NCBI GenBank assembly: GCA_041399205.1
Contig: JAWKTK010000023.1
Location: 62,001 to 126,000, forward strand
Direction: 5' to 3'
DNA: 64,000 nt
Origin: JAGQOZ01 sp041399205
Lineage (GTDB): Bacteria > Planctomycetota > Planctomycetia > Pirellulales > Pirellulaceae
Positions within the stretch are counted from its first letter, which is position 1, and every line of letters begins with the position of its first letter. The position numbers were made by a program, and so were the translations under genes. Below, one piece after another: positions 49,008 through 59,905 of the stretch. The notes beneath the pieces were generated by a model. That model was not told where the DNA came from, ran no database searches, and was given only the letters and a program-made list of their open reading frames with translations.

Positions 49008-50372
49008 TCAGGCCGAAATGATCTGTTTGCCTATTGAAGGTATGCCTTGCGTAGCGTTTCGCGTATCAACAATCAGGGGTGCGTATCGAACGATCAATTC
49101 GTAGTCAAACGCCGAATGATCCGTCACAATCACAATGCAATCCAATTGCGTTAGAAACGGTTCGCTTAGTTCTTGACTGTGCATTTCGGACAGTGCAATG
49201 TTTCGCATTTTGGGCAGGACCGGAATGTGTGGATCGCTGTACGAAACATCGGCACCGGCGTCTCGCAACATCTTGATAATCGGAAACGCTGGACTTTCTC
49301 GTGGATCGTCCACGTCCTTCTTGTAGGCGACTCCCAAAACACAAATTCGACTGCCGCGAACCGACTTACTTTGCTCGTTCAACGCGGACGCGACTGATTG
49401 AACCACATGGGCTGGCATCGATGTATTGATTTCGCCCGCAAGTTCGATGAAGCGAGCGGTGAATTCATGTTTGCGAGCCAACCAACTGAGATAGAACGGG
49501 TCAATGGGAATGCAGTGCCCTCCTAGGCCGGGACCTGGGTAGAATGCCTGGAAGCCAAATGGTTTTGATTTGGCCGCTTCGATGACTTCCCAGATGTTGA
49601 CGCCTAATCGCGTGAATAACAGCTTCAATTCATTGACCATCGCGATGTTCACACTGCGATAGGTGTTTTCCAATATCTTGCAGGCTTCCGCCACTTCGCA
49701 CGAAGACACCGGAATCACATCGCCCGCCACGTGTTCGTAGAATCGACAGGCCAATTCCAAACTTCGCCGGTCCATGCCGCCCACTACCTTGGGAATGGAA
49801 CTGGCTGTGAAATCGGGGTTACCCGGATCTTCTCGTTCTGGACTGTACGCCAAAAAATATTCTTCGCCCAACTGCAGGTCGTTGGCATTCAGAATTGGAA
49901 ATAGAATATCTCGAGTTGTTCCAGGGTAGGTTGTGCTTTCCAATACAATTAGCTGGCCGGGACGCAACGCAGTGGCAATTTGCCGAACCGTCGCTTCGAC
50001 GAACGACAGGTCCGGATCGCGAGAATCATTCAGGGGAGTGGGAACGCAAATCACCAAGACATCTGCTTCGGCAAAGCGTGCAAAGTCGCTGGTCGGTTTG
50101 AACTGCCGTGACGAAACCCAGTTTTGTATCCATGCAGCGGGAATGTGTTTAATGTAGCTGCGGCCCGACTTCAACGACTGAACCTTAGATTCGTCCACAT
50201 CGAATCCCATGGTTCGCCAGCCCTGATCCACCAACGCTCGGATCAACGGCAGCCCGACGTATCCCAAACCAATGACGCCAATTACCGCTGTCTTGAGTTT
50301 CAAAGAATCATCAAGTCTGGTGAAGCAGTTCGAAACGGAAGTCGAAACGGTTGTTTGATGTAAACCTGTCAT
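49008..50372 (-). CDS. UDP-N-acetylhexosamine 6-dehydrogenase (WecC/TviB type)
   Basis: An intact enzyme of about 454 residues that oxidises a UDP-HexNAc to the uronic acid with NAD+. The Rossmann motif VIGLGYVGLPL is at residues 33-43, counted from ATG 50372 (MTGLHQTTVS). LVICVPTPLND and YSPEREDPGN follow. The catalytic cysteine is Cys287 in GPGLGGHCIPIDPFYL. VLGVAYKKDVDDPRESPA lies in the C-terminal domain. The start overlaps the upstream GT2 stop by 4 bases (ATGA), so the two are translationally coupled. Its product would make the exported polysaccharide acidic. Confidence 0.88.
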   Translation of the reverse strand: MTGLHQTTVSTSVSNCFTRLDDSLKLKTAVIGVIGLGYVGLPLIRALVDQGWRTMGFDVDESKVQSLKSGRSYIKHIPAAWIQNWVSSRQFKPTSDFARFAEADVLVICVPTPLNDSRDPDLSFVEATVRQIATALRPGQLIVLESTTYPGTTRDILFPILNANDLQLGEEYFLAYSPEREDPGNPDFTASSIPKVVGGMDRRSLELACRFYEHVAGDVIPVSSCEVAEACKILENTYRSVNIAMVNELKLLFTRLGVNIWEVIEAAKSKPFGFQAFYPGPGLGGHCIPIDPFYLSWLARKHEFTARFIELAGEINTSMPAHVVQSVASALNEQSKSVRGSRICVLGVAYKKDVDDPRESPAFPIIKMLRDAGADVSYSDPHIPVLPKMRNIALSEMHSQELSEPFLTQLDCIVIVTDHSAFDYELIVRYAPLIVDTRNATQGIPSIGKQIISA

Positions 50373-51355
50373 ATGGTTCCTCGTTTTCTGTATTTCATGG
50401 ATTGGATCAATGCGTCGCGAAATGGAATTGCAAGCTGCTTCAGCAAAACTTGGCGCCGTGCCACCACAGCCCATGACAACACCGTGCGGACCAGGCGGAG
50501 TTTCATTTGCGTCGGCAGGGGCGTTCGCTGTATGGAACAGATGTGCTCCCTAAGGACTCGCCATTCCGGAAACACAAAACGCGAAGTCAATGACGGATCG
50601 TAGAACTCTAAGTCTTTTTTGCTGGTGCCCACATTTCCCGAGTGGACTCGGCGGTAAAACAGCGGCTTAGCCACTTCCGCGAATGGGCCGTGCAGGCTAA
50701 GTTCCGCAAGGAAACAGCGGTCGGCCGCCAAGTAGTTGCCAATCATGCGAGTTCGTAAGAGGACGCTCTTGCGAACCAACCCCAACGCCACGGTTTGGTT
50801 CAGCGGAATAGGGCTAAGCAACGCTTGAAATCTTGTCGCAATATCATTCGAATGCAATGGTAAAGGTGGTTGGCTTGTCGTTTTCAGGACCACACCGGAT
50901 TCGTCAATAAGCGTTGATTGCGGGTACACCAACACGGTGTCCGGTTCTTGGGCCAGAACGTCAACGCATTCCTTAAGAAGATCGCAGTGCCAGGGGTCGT
51001 TGCCTGGTGCCCAGCGAAAGTATTCGCCGTTGGCCAGTCGAACGACATGCCGGTAGTTCCACGCCGCGCCTCGATTCTTGCAACATCGGTAGTAACGAAT
51101 TCTGGCATCACACGCTGCATATGCGCGGCAGATCTTTTCGGTCTGATCGGTCGACGCATTGTCTGAAATAATCAATTCAAAATCGTCAAAGGTTTGGTCG
51201 AGTATTGAATCGAGTGTTTGGGCCAAAAATCGCTGTTCGTTGTAGACCGGCATACCAATGCTGACGCGCGCGGCAACTCCGTTCGTCCGATTTTCCCGCA
51301 TTCCTTTCTTGGTGTTCAGCAGCATCGTCTGGCTTGACTCGGTGGATGCCCGCAT
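50369..51355 (-). CDS. Family 2 glycosyltransferase
   Basis: An intact protein of about 328 residues with a GT-A fold. VSIGMPVYNEQRFLAQTLDS carries the nucleotide-binding start and ELIISDNASTDQTEKIC the donor site. The usual DxD area reads WAPGNDPWH, a weakened version in which the middle acid is missing. The remaining 150 residues include an RRVHSGN-like segment common in this group. No membrane helix is seen, so it is likely a cytoplasmic transferase adding one sugar of the repeat unit. It is coupled to the dehydrogenase gene by an ATGA overlap. Confidence 0.82.
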   Translation of the reverse strand: MRASTESSQTMLLNTKKGMRENRTNGVAARVSIGMPVYNEQRFLAQTLDSILDQTFDDFELIISDNASTDQTEKICRAYAACDARIRYYRCCKNRGAAWNYRHVVRLANGEYFRWAPGNDPWHCDLLKECVDVLAQEPDTVLVYPQSTLIDESGVVLKTTSQPPLPLHSNDIATRFQALLSPIPLNQTVALGLVRKSVLLRTRMIGNYLAADRCFLAELSLHGPFAEVAKPLFYRRVHSGNVGTSKKDLEFYDPSLTSRFVFPEWRVLREHICSIQRTPLPTQMKLRLVRTVLSWAVVARRQVLLKQLAIPFRDALIQSMKYRKRGTI

Positions 51356-51377
51356 TCGATAGAAACGAATCCGATTC

Positions 51378-54300
51378 TTAACCTTCCAGAGGCGGAGTTT
51401 GCCAAAGCATCTTTGGCCGAGTCACTGGTGTGCGCACCGTTTCGACAATCGCATCAATAACTCCGGGTAGTGCGGATCGAGGCGCCGGGCGATTGCCATT
51501 GCCATTGCCGTTACCGTTGTCGGATGCGTTGCCAGGGAGCGATGTATGGCTATCCAGCCAATCTTGAATCGCGGCCATTAATTCGTCCGTGATATTCGAA
51601 TTGTTGTTACTTTGCGGCGGACGCGATACTGGCGGCATACGGCCAGGAGCGAGTGTTCGAATCAATCCACCTCGGTTGTCAACATTACCTCGGCCTGTCA
51701 TGACATTGTCCACCGCAGCTGTTCGCTCGACCGTCACTTCTTGCGAAGATAGAACCATGTTACTTCCTGCCAAAGGCGTGACCGAAACATCACCAAACGT
51801 CGCGTTGACATAATGTGAAAGCAATAAGATGGAACCGTTCGCAATATTTTCCACCGCACCGGTCTGTAGCGTCAGATCCCAGTTCGCTGGTTCGGCTTCA
51901 CCTTGCGGCCAAACTTTGAAACTGTACTGACTTCCCACGGACTGAGATTCTGCGCGTGCCTTGAAGACATATGTGACGTTATTCTCCAACGTTCTACCAC
52001 TGGTGTCATCGACCACCGAGATATACCCGTTGGACGCTAAATGCACTCGTTCCGTGCTGCCCGAACCGTCCCATCGGTAGAGCGCCAAGGCGCCGAATGG
52101 CGTGCCCCACGCCGGTTGCTTATTGTCTTCGACCGAATGTCCCGGCCAGCGAAGAACTAGCCCTACGGCATTGCGGTGGCGGTCGGGCTGCGGCGAAAGT
52201 CCGGCACTTGAATGGTTACCGGAACCGTGACCTCAAAGTCCTCCCACAGCACATCTCCAATATTGATAGGCGGTCATACCCGGTGATCGTTGGTGACGTT
52301 AGTTTGTCTCCCCGTCAGCTGCCACTGCTCCGTCGACTGCTTGGGAAACGTCTGGCAAGTTGGTGACGTTGCTCCAATCAACCTGATATGGAAATTGGCC
52401 AAAGCTTGATTCGCAGTATAATTCACCGTCACGGTTTGTACAGGTTACGCGGTGCCGGTGTCGGTGATTTCCGTGATGACAACTTGATTCGCACCGACCA
52501 GTAGGTTCGTGATAGGAATATCAATATTAGTCACCTAGCGACTCTAGTCGACGAGTGTCTGGGCCCATGGTTAAAGCAACATTGGGTCCACCGTTCAACG
52601 GAATAGGACAACGATGCCACTCCCGTCAGCATCCAGACATTCCCAAGGACATTTACCCACGCTTGCGAGAGATTCCAGGTTGGCCAAACTTGTTGGCTTG
52701 TTCCGTTCCGGGTAATCAATCACAGGTGGGCCGGGGAGGCTGGACGGAAGCGAAAAGTGTCTTCGGCAAAATAAGCTGCCGACGTCGGTAGCTCGCACGG
52801 TAATATCTGCCGTGCCACTGGCTCAAACCAAGTTCAGCACCAAGGATGTACCAACAAGCTGAGTTACGACGCAAGCTGGAATTGGTATTGCTGGCAACAG
52901 ACAGCGTCACGTTACCGCCGAGTCCAGATCGATAAATGTGTTCAGCATCTCCAGTGTAGTTGGCGGCGGCGTTCCTGGGGAGTAACAGCACATCATGGAT
53001 CGGGATGGCGACTTCGGGCGGTATGTTGGGAACGCCGTCTTCCGGAATGATTGAGGTGTCCGTGTCGAAGAAGTAGTCCACTTTCGTGGTATGTGCTGGC
53101 GTCACGCCGCCAGACGGATAGTTACCAGCAAAGACACCGACCTGCGTTACATTCATTACATTCGTGAAGCTTCCTGCCGAATTCCAAACCCATCCATTGT
53201 CGCTGTACGACATCGTCCAAAGGTCGCCAAGTCGGTTGACTCGCAAATACATCGGTGCCGTCACTGAAACGGGGGCAAAGATTCGCTGCGTTGCGACAGA
53301 ATTGGTGATACTGGCGGCAAAAACATATATCGATGTTCCAATCGAAAAGAAGTCAAACCGCAAATAATTCCCATTGTCCTGTTGTACTAGATCCCTTGTT
53401 CCTGATAGCTTTGGTTGATGTCCAGTTCGAATTTCACCTCCAAACCCCATGTCCGTGTTTTCAGTAGGCTGCATCATGCGAGCGGCATTGTTCGAACTCC
53501 ACGGTTCATGAACCGACCCAGCAGGAACGTGAATCTCCCAGCAACGCATTCGCCGATCCGGCGCTTCTGTTGAATTGGTAAAGACGCATCACCGATTGGA
53601 TCCACAAAAGTCCAGCGAGGATCCAGCGTGCCCGAATGAAAATCATCTGACAACGAACTATTCGTCGGCGAAACCTGCACATGGAAGGTGTCTTGGACAA
53701 ACAGTAAGCTGGGATCAGTGGCTCGAATAGTGATGTCAGCTTGTCCAGTCAAGTTGGCGGCATAGGCCAATGTAGCTGATTTCCATTCAAACTGGGCGTG
53801 ACAAACTGGGCAGAGTGTTTGCGGTGATGGTCAGCGTCCAGGGTGTCCAGGTCGACATCAGTGGAAGGTGTTGGCCAAGTTGATAATATGTTGGCCGAAT
53901 TCTTGGGCACGTTGACATCGGCAATGGGAATACTAACAACGGGCGGATCATTGACCGGTGTCAAGGTAACACGGAAAGTGTCTTCCACAAACAAGCCGCC
54001 CGGATCGGTGGCGCACGAACCGTCAAGTCGGCCGTTCCGTGAGCGTTGGCTGCGTAGTCTAACGTCAGCGTGCCGGCAGGGCTGTTAATGGCGGTGGATG
54101 TGAATAGTCCGGGATTGGTGTTGGCGGGGACGAATGTGATCAGATTCGGGTCAGGTGTTTCCGCATCGGCAAACGCATTGAACAAATTAATCACACGATT
54201 GTTGGCATCTTCCGCATCAGTCCTCGGCCAGCGGCGACTGAATCGTCGGTGGCGAATTCAGTTTCGATCAGACTTTGGATTTCTGCGGCGGCACGAGGGC

Positions 54301-57300
54301 CTCGATTGTAGATTCGGACATCGTCCAGTAAACCGTCGAAGGTCCGTAATTGCCGGGGTTTCGTCAATCCAAGCTGACACCAGGCTGTTTTGGTCAATGG
54401 TTCCGGTTTTCGTCCGACTGCCCACTTGTTGTCCGTTCAGGTAGAGTAGCATCAGGCTGCCGTCGTAGACTCCGGCGACGTGATACCACTGGCCTGTCAC
54501 CAAGTCGCCACTGCACTTGCACACCAGCGTGTCAGTGTTGCCCGTTTGTTTTCAGCCGCGTACGCAGGCAGTTTGCCGCGCGCGGGCTGTGGTACTCCTT
54601 TATCCAATAAAGTGATCCTGCGTGGCGGTGCCGGTGGTTTTGAAATAATTCGGCTGTCGCGACTGGCTCCGGCGGCTCGAATCGGCTTCCAGACAAGCTG
54701 CCAGCGTCAAGCCGGCGCCCGGTTACGTCTAAGCCGCCTAGATCGACGTAGTCATTGACGCCGTCAAATACAATGCCAAGCAGATTGTCCGGAAGTGAAG
54801 ACCGCTTCATGAATCGTGCCATTGTGGTTATTGCCGAAACATCATCGGCGATATTGCTTGTCGCCATTATTGTCATCGAATGGCCAATGTGCATATACGT
54901 CGGATGTGGCTTCGTTCACTTGCACATGGAAGGTATCTTGGACAAACAGTAAGCTGGGATCGGTGGCTCGAATAGTGATGTCAGCTTGTCCGGTCAAGTT
55001 GGCAGCATATAGGCCAGCGTAAGCTGATTTCCATTCAAACTGAGCGCGACCAAACTGGGCAGGCTATTTGCAGTGACGGTCAGCGTCAGGGTGTGGGTCG
55101 ACATCGGTGAAGGTGTTGGCCAAATTGATAATGGTGTTGGCCGAATTCTTGGGCACGTTGACATCGGCAATGCAGGAATACTGGCAACGGGCGGATCATT
55201 GACCGGTGTCACGGTAACACGGAAAGTGTCTTCCACAAACAAGCCGCCTGGGTCCATGGCGCCGAACGGTTAGATCAGCCGTTCCGTGAGCGTTGGCTGC
55301 GTAGTCTAACGTCAGCGTGCCGGCAGAACTGTTAATGGCGGTGGATGTGAATAGTCCGGGATTGGTGTTGGCGGGGACGGAATAGATCAGATTCGCGTCG
55401 GGTGTTTCCGCATCGGCAAACGCATTGAACAAATTAATCACACGATTGTTGGCATCTTCCGCATCGGTCACATCGGCCAGCGGCGACTGAATCGTCGGTG
55501 GCGAATTCGAACCAATCAGACTTTGGATTTCTGCGGCGCTGAGGCCTCGATTGTAGATTCGGACATCGTCCAGCAAACCGTCGAAGGGTCCGTAATTGCC
55601 GGGGTTTCGTCCAATCCAAGCTGACACTAAGCTGTTTTGGTCAATGGTTCCGGTTTTCGTCCGACTGCCCACTTGTTGTCCGTTCAAGTAGAGTAGCATC
55701 GAGCTACCGTCGTAGACTCCGGCGACGTGATACCATTGGCCTGTCACTAAGTCACCGCTGCTTGCCACCAGCGTGTCGGTGTTGCCGTTTGTTTTCAGCC
55801 GCATGCGCAGGCGAGTTGCCGCGCCTTGGGCTGTGGTACTCAGCATCCAATAGTGATCCTGCGTGGCGGTGCCGGTGGTTTTGGAAATAATTCGGCTGTC
55901 GCGACTGGCTCCGTAAAACGAATCGGCTTTGAACCAAGCTGCCAGCGTCAAGCCGGCGCCGGTTACGTCTAAGCCGCCTAGATCGACGTAGTCATTGACG
56001 CCGTCAAACTCTAATGCCAAGCCAGATTGTCCGGAAGTGAAGACCGCTTCATGAATCGTGCCATTGTGGTTATTGCCCGAAACATCATCGGCGATGTTAT
56101 CGCCATTGTTGTCATCGAATGGCCAATGTGCATATACGTCGGATGTGGCTTCGTTCACTTGCACATGGAAGGTATCTTGGGCAAACAGTAAGCTGGGATC
56201 GGTGGCTCGAATAGTGATGTCAGCTTGTCCGGTCAAGTTGGCAGCATAGGCCAACGTAAGCTGATTTCCATTCAAACTGGGCGTGACCAAACTGGGCAGA
56301 GTGTTTGCGGTGATGGTCAGCGTCAGGGTGTCCAGGTCGGCATCGGTGAAGGTGTTGGCCAAATTGATAATGGTGTTGGCCGAATTCTTGGGCACGTTGA
56401 CATCGGCAATGGGAATACTAACAACGGGCGGATCATTGACCGGTGTCACGGTAACACGGAAAGTGTCTTCCACAAACAAGCCGCCCGGATCGGTGGCGCG
56501 AACCGTCAAGTCGGCCGTTCCGTGAGCGTTGGCTGCGTAGTCTAACGTCAGCGTGCCGGCAGAACTGTTAATGGCGGTGGATGTGAATAGTCCGGGATTG
56601 GTGTTGGCGGGGACGGAATAGATCAGATTCGCGTCGGGTGTTTCCGCATCGGCAAACGCATTGAACAAATTAATCACACGATTGTTGGCATCTTCCGCAT
56701 CGGTCACATCGGCCAGCGGCGACTGAATCGTCGGTGGCGAATTCGAACCAATCAGACTTTGGATTTCTGCGGCAGCTGGGGCCTCGATTGTAGATTCGGA
56801 CATCGTCCAGCAAACCGTCGAAGGGTCCGTAATTGCCGGGGTTTCGTCCAATCCAAGCTGACACTAAGCTGTTTTGATCAATGGTTCCGAGTTTTCGTTC
56901 GACGTACCACCCACGCTTGTCCGTTCAAGTAGAGTAGCATCGAGCTGCCGTCGTAGACTCCGGCGACGGCCTGTCACTAAGTCACCGCTACTTGCCACCA
57001 GCGTGTCGGTGTTGCCGCTTGTTTTCAGCCACATGCAAAAGAGCGAGTTGCCGCGCGCGGGCTGTGGTACTCAACATCAATAGTGATCCTGGCGGTGCCG
57101 GTGGTTTGACCATTCGGCTGTCGCGACTGGCTCCGTAAAACAGAATCGGCTTTGAACCAAGCTGCCAGCGTCAAGCCGGCGCCGGTTACGTCTAAGCCGC
57201 CTAGATCGACGTAGTCATTGACGCCGTCAAACTCTAATGCCAAGCCAGATTGTCCGGAAGTGAAGACCGCTTCATGAATCGTGCCATTGTGGTTATTGCC

Positions 57301-57453
57301 CGAAACATCATCGGCGATGTTATCGCCATTGTTGTCATCGAAGGGCCAGTGTGCGTAGACGTCAGACGTTAAAAGCTGGCGAGTTTCTAATAATTCGAGG
57401 TGAAGATTGCGTCGTGCGTTTTCACGTTGCCGAATGATTGTGCGTAATGCCAT
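51378..57453 (-). CDS. Giant LamG/cadherin-like repeat surface protein, frameshifted
   Basis: About 2,000 codons starting MALRTIIRQRENARRN at ATG 57453. The N-terminal signature LELLETRQLLTSD is of the LExRxLL type. Three tandem 413-residue units follow. Each has a LamG-like lectin domain (VYAHWPFDD to DDVRIYNRG) and two cadherin-like domains (RVINLFNAFAD..., VTVTPVNDPPVVSIPIAD, and AANLTGQADITIRATDPS). The second unit (about 55260-56850) lies in one long frame; the first and third are broken by frameshifts. The last 750 codons hold a concanavalin-like domain (DDFHSGTLDPRW), a further beta domain (51378-52088) and an Asn/Gly-rich linker. It was probably an adhesin or cell-envelope protein tied to the polysaccharide. 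Confidence 0.8.
53650..57360. repeat. Three tandem 1239-bp units
   Basis: The same marker sequence recurs near 57344, 56121 and 54882, and long stretches between the markers are nearly identical. The clean spacing is 1239 bp (413 codons, in frame); the first unit measures 1223 bp because of small deletions. The repeats lie inside the giant surface protein gene. Nearly identical long repeats are also prone to assembly errors. Confidence 0.85.
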
Positions 57454-57497
57454 TGTTGACTCCGTCGAAATGGAATAGTGGATGGAACAAAACGTTT

Positions 57498-58826
57498 TTA
57501 GACTTCGATCTGTGTGGTCGAATTGACTCGTTGAGGCTTGTATTCGGTCGTCCAATCCAGATAGGGACGAACGACACCGCCCATTTTTCCGGTCCAGTCG
57601 CCTCGGGCAGAATTGCCGTCCATGCTGTCGATCACTTGAAACGCCACGACATCTCGTTCGTAGAACTGAGCGCGAGTCGGTTGGAGTGTGACGATTTCAC
57701 TGGAGACAAAAAACGTCCCTTCGGGCAATAGGTTTCCAGGTATCCAGGCCGTGCTGGTCCAGCGTCCTGCGGGGCGCCGTTGTTCACGCCAAGCTGGATC
57801 AAGATCATGTGTGGTAAAAACGTGTGTCCCTTCTTCGTTGTAGATATGGTGGTGTGGCAGAAGCAAGAAATTGGGCTGCAGGACGTCGTACTCCATTTCA
57901 ATACCAATGGGTTTGCGAATATCGAAGGCATCGCTAATCGTTCCGTCTTGTGTTTTGAGTCGGACTGCTCGAGTTCGAACAATGTCGCCGCCGGGCGCTG
58001 TTGCGGGATCTTGCCATTCACGAGACGCGGTCGTTCCGAAACCGGAATTTAAGTATGCGCTCACGACTTCTGCCGAAGGCCCGTCCTTCAATACGGTTCC
58101 GCCGTCTAACAGGATGGTTCGCGAACAAAGTCGAGTGATTGCGGGCATGTTGTGAGATACGAACAGGACGGTTCGTCCTTGCTGCCCAACGTCTTGCATT
58201 TTGTTGAGACACTTTTTCTGGAAGCGTGCGTCGCCTACGGCAAGAACTTCGTCCACAATCAAGATTTCCGGTTCTAAATGCGCGGCGACGGCAAATGCCA
58301 AGCGAAGATACATACCGGACGAATAGTGTTTAACAGGCGTGTCGATAAACCGTTCGACTTCAGCGAACGCGACAATTTCGTCGAACTTGGATTTTACTTC
58401 AGCGCGACTCATGCCAAGTATCGCACCGTTCAGAAATGTGTTTTCTCGGCCCGTCAATTCGGGATGAAAGCCGGTTCCTACTTCCAATAAACTTCCCACT
58501 CGTCCCCGAATCACGGCAGATCCTCGCGTCGGTTCCGTGATCCGCGAAAGTAACTTTAGCAACGTACTTTTTCCGGCGCCGTTTCGTCCAATAATCCCGA
58601 CAACCTCTCCGTGATCCACGTCAAACGAAATATCTTTTACGGCCCAAATCCACGAATCGCATCGAGCCGACCGGTGGTTTCCATTGCGAAGCAACAAGGA
58701 CTTTGCTGCTCGATATGGAAAATACAGGGCATCCGTCATCGTATCTCGCAAGGCTTTATATTGCTGAAGCTGTCCAATGCGGTATTGTTTACTAAGGTTT
58801 CGAGCTTCAATTGCCGTACCGTTCAT
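57498..58826 (-). CDS. wzt: Polysaccharide ABC exporter ATPase (Wzt type)
   Basis: An intact 442-residue ATPase, counted from ATG 58826 (MNGTAIEARNLSKQYRIG). Walker A is GIIGRNGAGKSTLLK (G80-T88), the signature is YSSGM (168-172), Walker B is ILIVDEVLAVGD (188-199), and the switch is VSHNMPA. The last 180 residues form the extra C-terminal domain that in Wzt proteins binds the modified end of the finished glycan and gives cargo choice. It lies upstream of the giant surface protein and just downstream of the permease, the normal exporter order. Confidence 0.88.
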   Translation of the reverse strand: MNGTAIEARNLSKQYRIGQLQQYKALRDTMTDALYFPYRAAKSLLLRNGNHRSARCDSWIWAVKDISFDVDHGEVVGIIGRNGAGKSTLLKLLSRITEPTRGSAVIRGRVGSLLEVGTGFHPELTGRENTFLNGAILGMSRAEVKSKFDEIVAFAEVERFIDTPVKHYSSGMYLRLAFAVAAHLEPEILIVDEVLAVGDARFQKKCLNKMQDVGQQGRTVLFVSHNMPAITRLCSRTILLDGGTVLKDGPSAEVVSAYLNSGFGTTASREWQDPATAPGGDIVRTRAVRLKTQDGTISDAFDIRKPIGIEMEYDVLQPNFLLLPHHHIYNEEGTHVFTTHDLDPAWREQRRPAGRWTSTAWIPGNLLPEGTFFVSSEIVTLQPTRAQFYERDVVAFQVIDSMDGNSARGDWTGKMGGVVRPYLDWTTEYKPQRVNSTTQIEV

Positions 58827-58890
58827 TTTGGTTCCAATTCGTTTGGGTGAAGTGCAATTTTTCGGATGTGTGTTTGACAAGGGGTGCGAA

Positions 58891-59771
58891 TTAACGGCCA
58901 CCTGAGCCGAGCGAATCGACCATGGTTCGTTCACGAGCTCGAAACCAAACGATTCCGCTCACAAACAGGCTTAGGGCAACTAGGGTCGAAGCCCCCAGCA
59001 TCGCGAACGGGCCGGTTCCTGTTCCCAGAAGCGACCAACGAAACCCTTCAATCACGCCTGTCATGGGATTCCAGGCTCAGCAAGATTCGCCATGGTTCTG
59101 GAACCAAGTTGCTGGGATAGACCACCGGTGTGATAAACAGCCAAAACTGATTCAGAAAGGGAACGACATAGCGCATGTCGCGGTATTCCCACATTCAGCA
59201 CTGATAGCCAGAAGCCGACACCTAGCGACGTGATGATCATCAATAATACGAACGCGGGAATCCAAATTAGACGCCAGCCTGGCATGACGCCGTATAAGAA
59301 CATGGCTCCAAACAAAAGGACCGACGCTACCGCAAAATCGACGATGCCGGCCAGCGTGGATGAAATCGGAACAATAATTCGAGGAAAATAGACTCGTGTA
59401 ATGAGACGTTGATCAACAACAAGACAATTTGTCGATTCTGTAATGGTCCGCGAAAAGAGTTGCCAAGGGATTAAAGCGACCAGAGAAAACAGTGGATAGG
59501 GGACTCCTTCTGATGGCATCTTTGCTAGTTGCCCGAAGAATAGTGTGAATACCAACATCATCGATAGTGGTTGCAAAACGACCCATGCGAATCCAATCGC
59601 AGTTTGCTTGTAGCGAACTTTGACGTCTCGCCAAGCTAAGAAAAAAATCAGTTCGCGGTAGGTCCATAATTCGCGTAGGTTCAACATTCGCCATGGCGAC
59701 GTGGGGCGAATATGAAAAACCGGCACGGTGGTATCGGGACTGCTTAACGTTGGCAATAGTGCATTTGACAT
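58891..59771 (-). CDS. wzm: Polysaccharide ABC exporter permease (Wzm type), frameshifted
   Basis: This is the ABC-2 type membrane subunit. The N-terminus MSNALLPTLSSPDTTVPVFH leads to the amphipathic ELWTYRELIFFLAWRDVKVR, followed by TAIGFAWVVLQPLSMMLVFT and further helices (LVALIPWQLFS, VASVLLFGAMFLYGV, FVLLMIITSLGVGFWLSVLN). After frameshifts near 59190 and 59070 the frame continues through the last helices to RARERTMVDSLGSGGR and a stop at 58891. About six membrane segments are seen. It pairs with the Wzt ATPase to move undecaprenyl-linked glycan across the inner membrane. Confidence 0.82.
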
Positions 59772-59905
59772 GCCATTAACCTTTCGTTGGTCTTTGTCGT
59801 GATGGGCGACGTTCCATTTGTAACCGTCGAACTGCCCTTTGCGGTAAACTCAAGACTTCGGAGCGAGACGGAGTCGTTTCCGTACGGAGCGTGGACCTTT
59901 AAGTC

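Noticed and set aside
53650..57083. Many plus-strand frames inside the repeat protein gene
   Set aside because: They recur with each 1239-bp unit and are antisense shadows of the LamG/cadherin coding repeats.
53650..57360. Long repeats considered as a CRISPR or mobile-element array
   Set aside because: Units are 1239 bp, in frame and protein-coding, with no short direct repeats and spacers.
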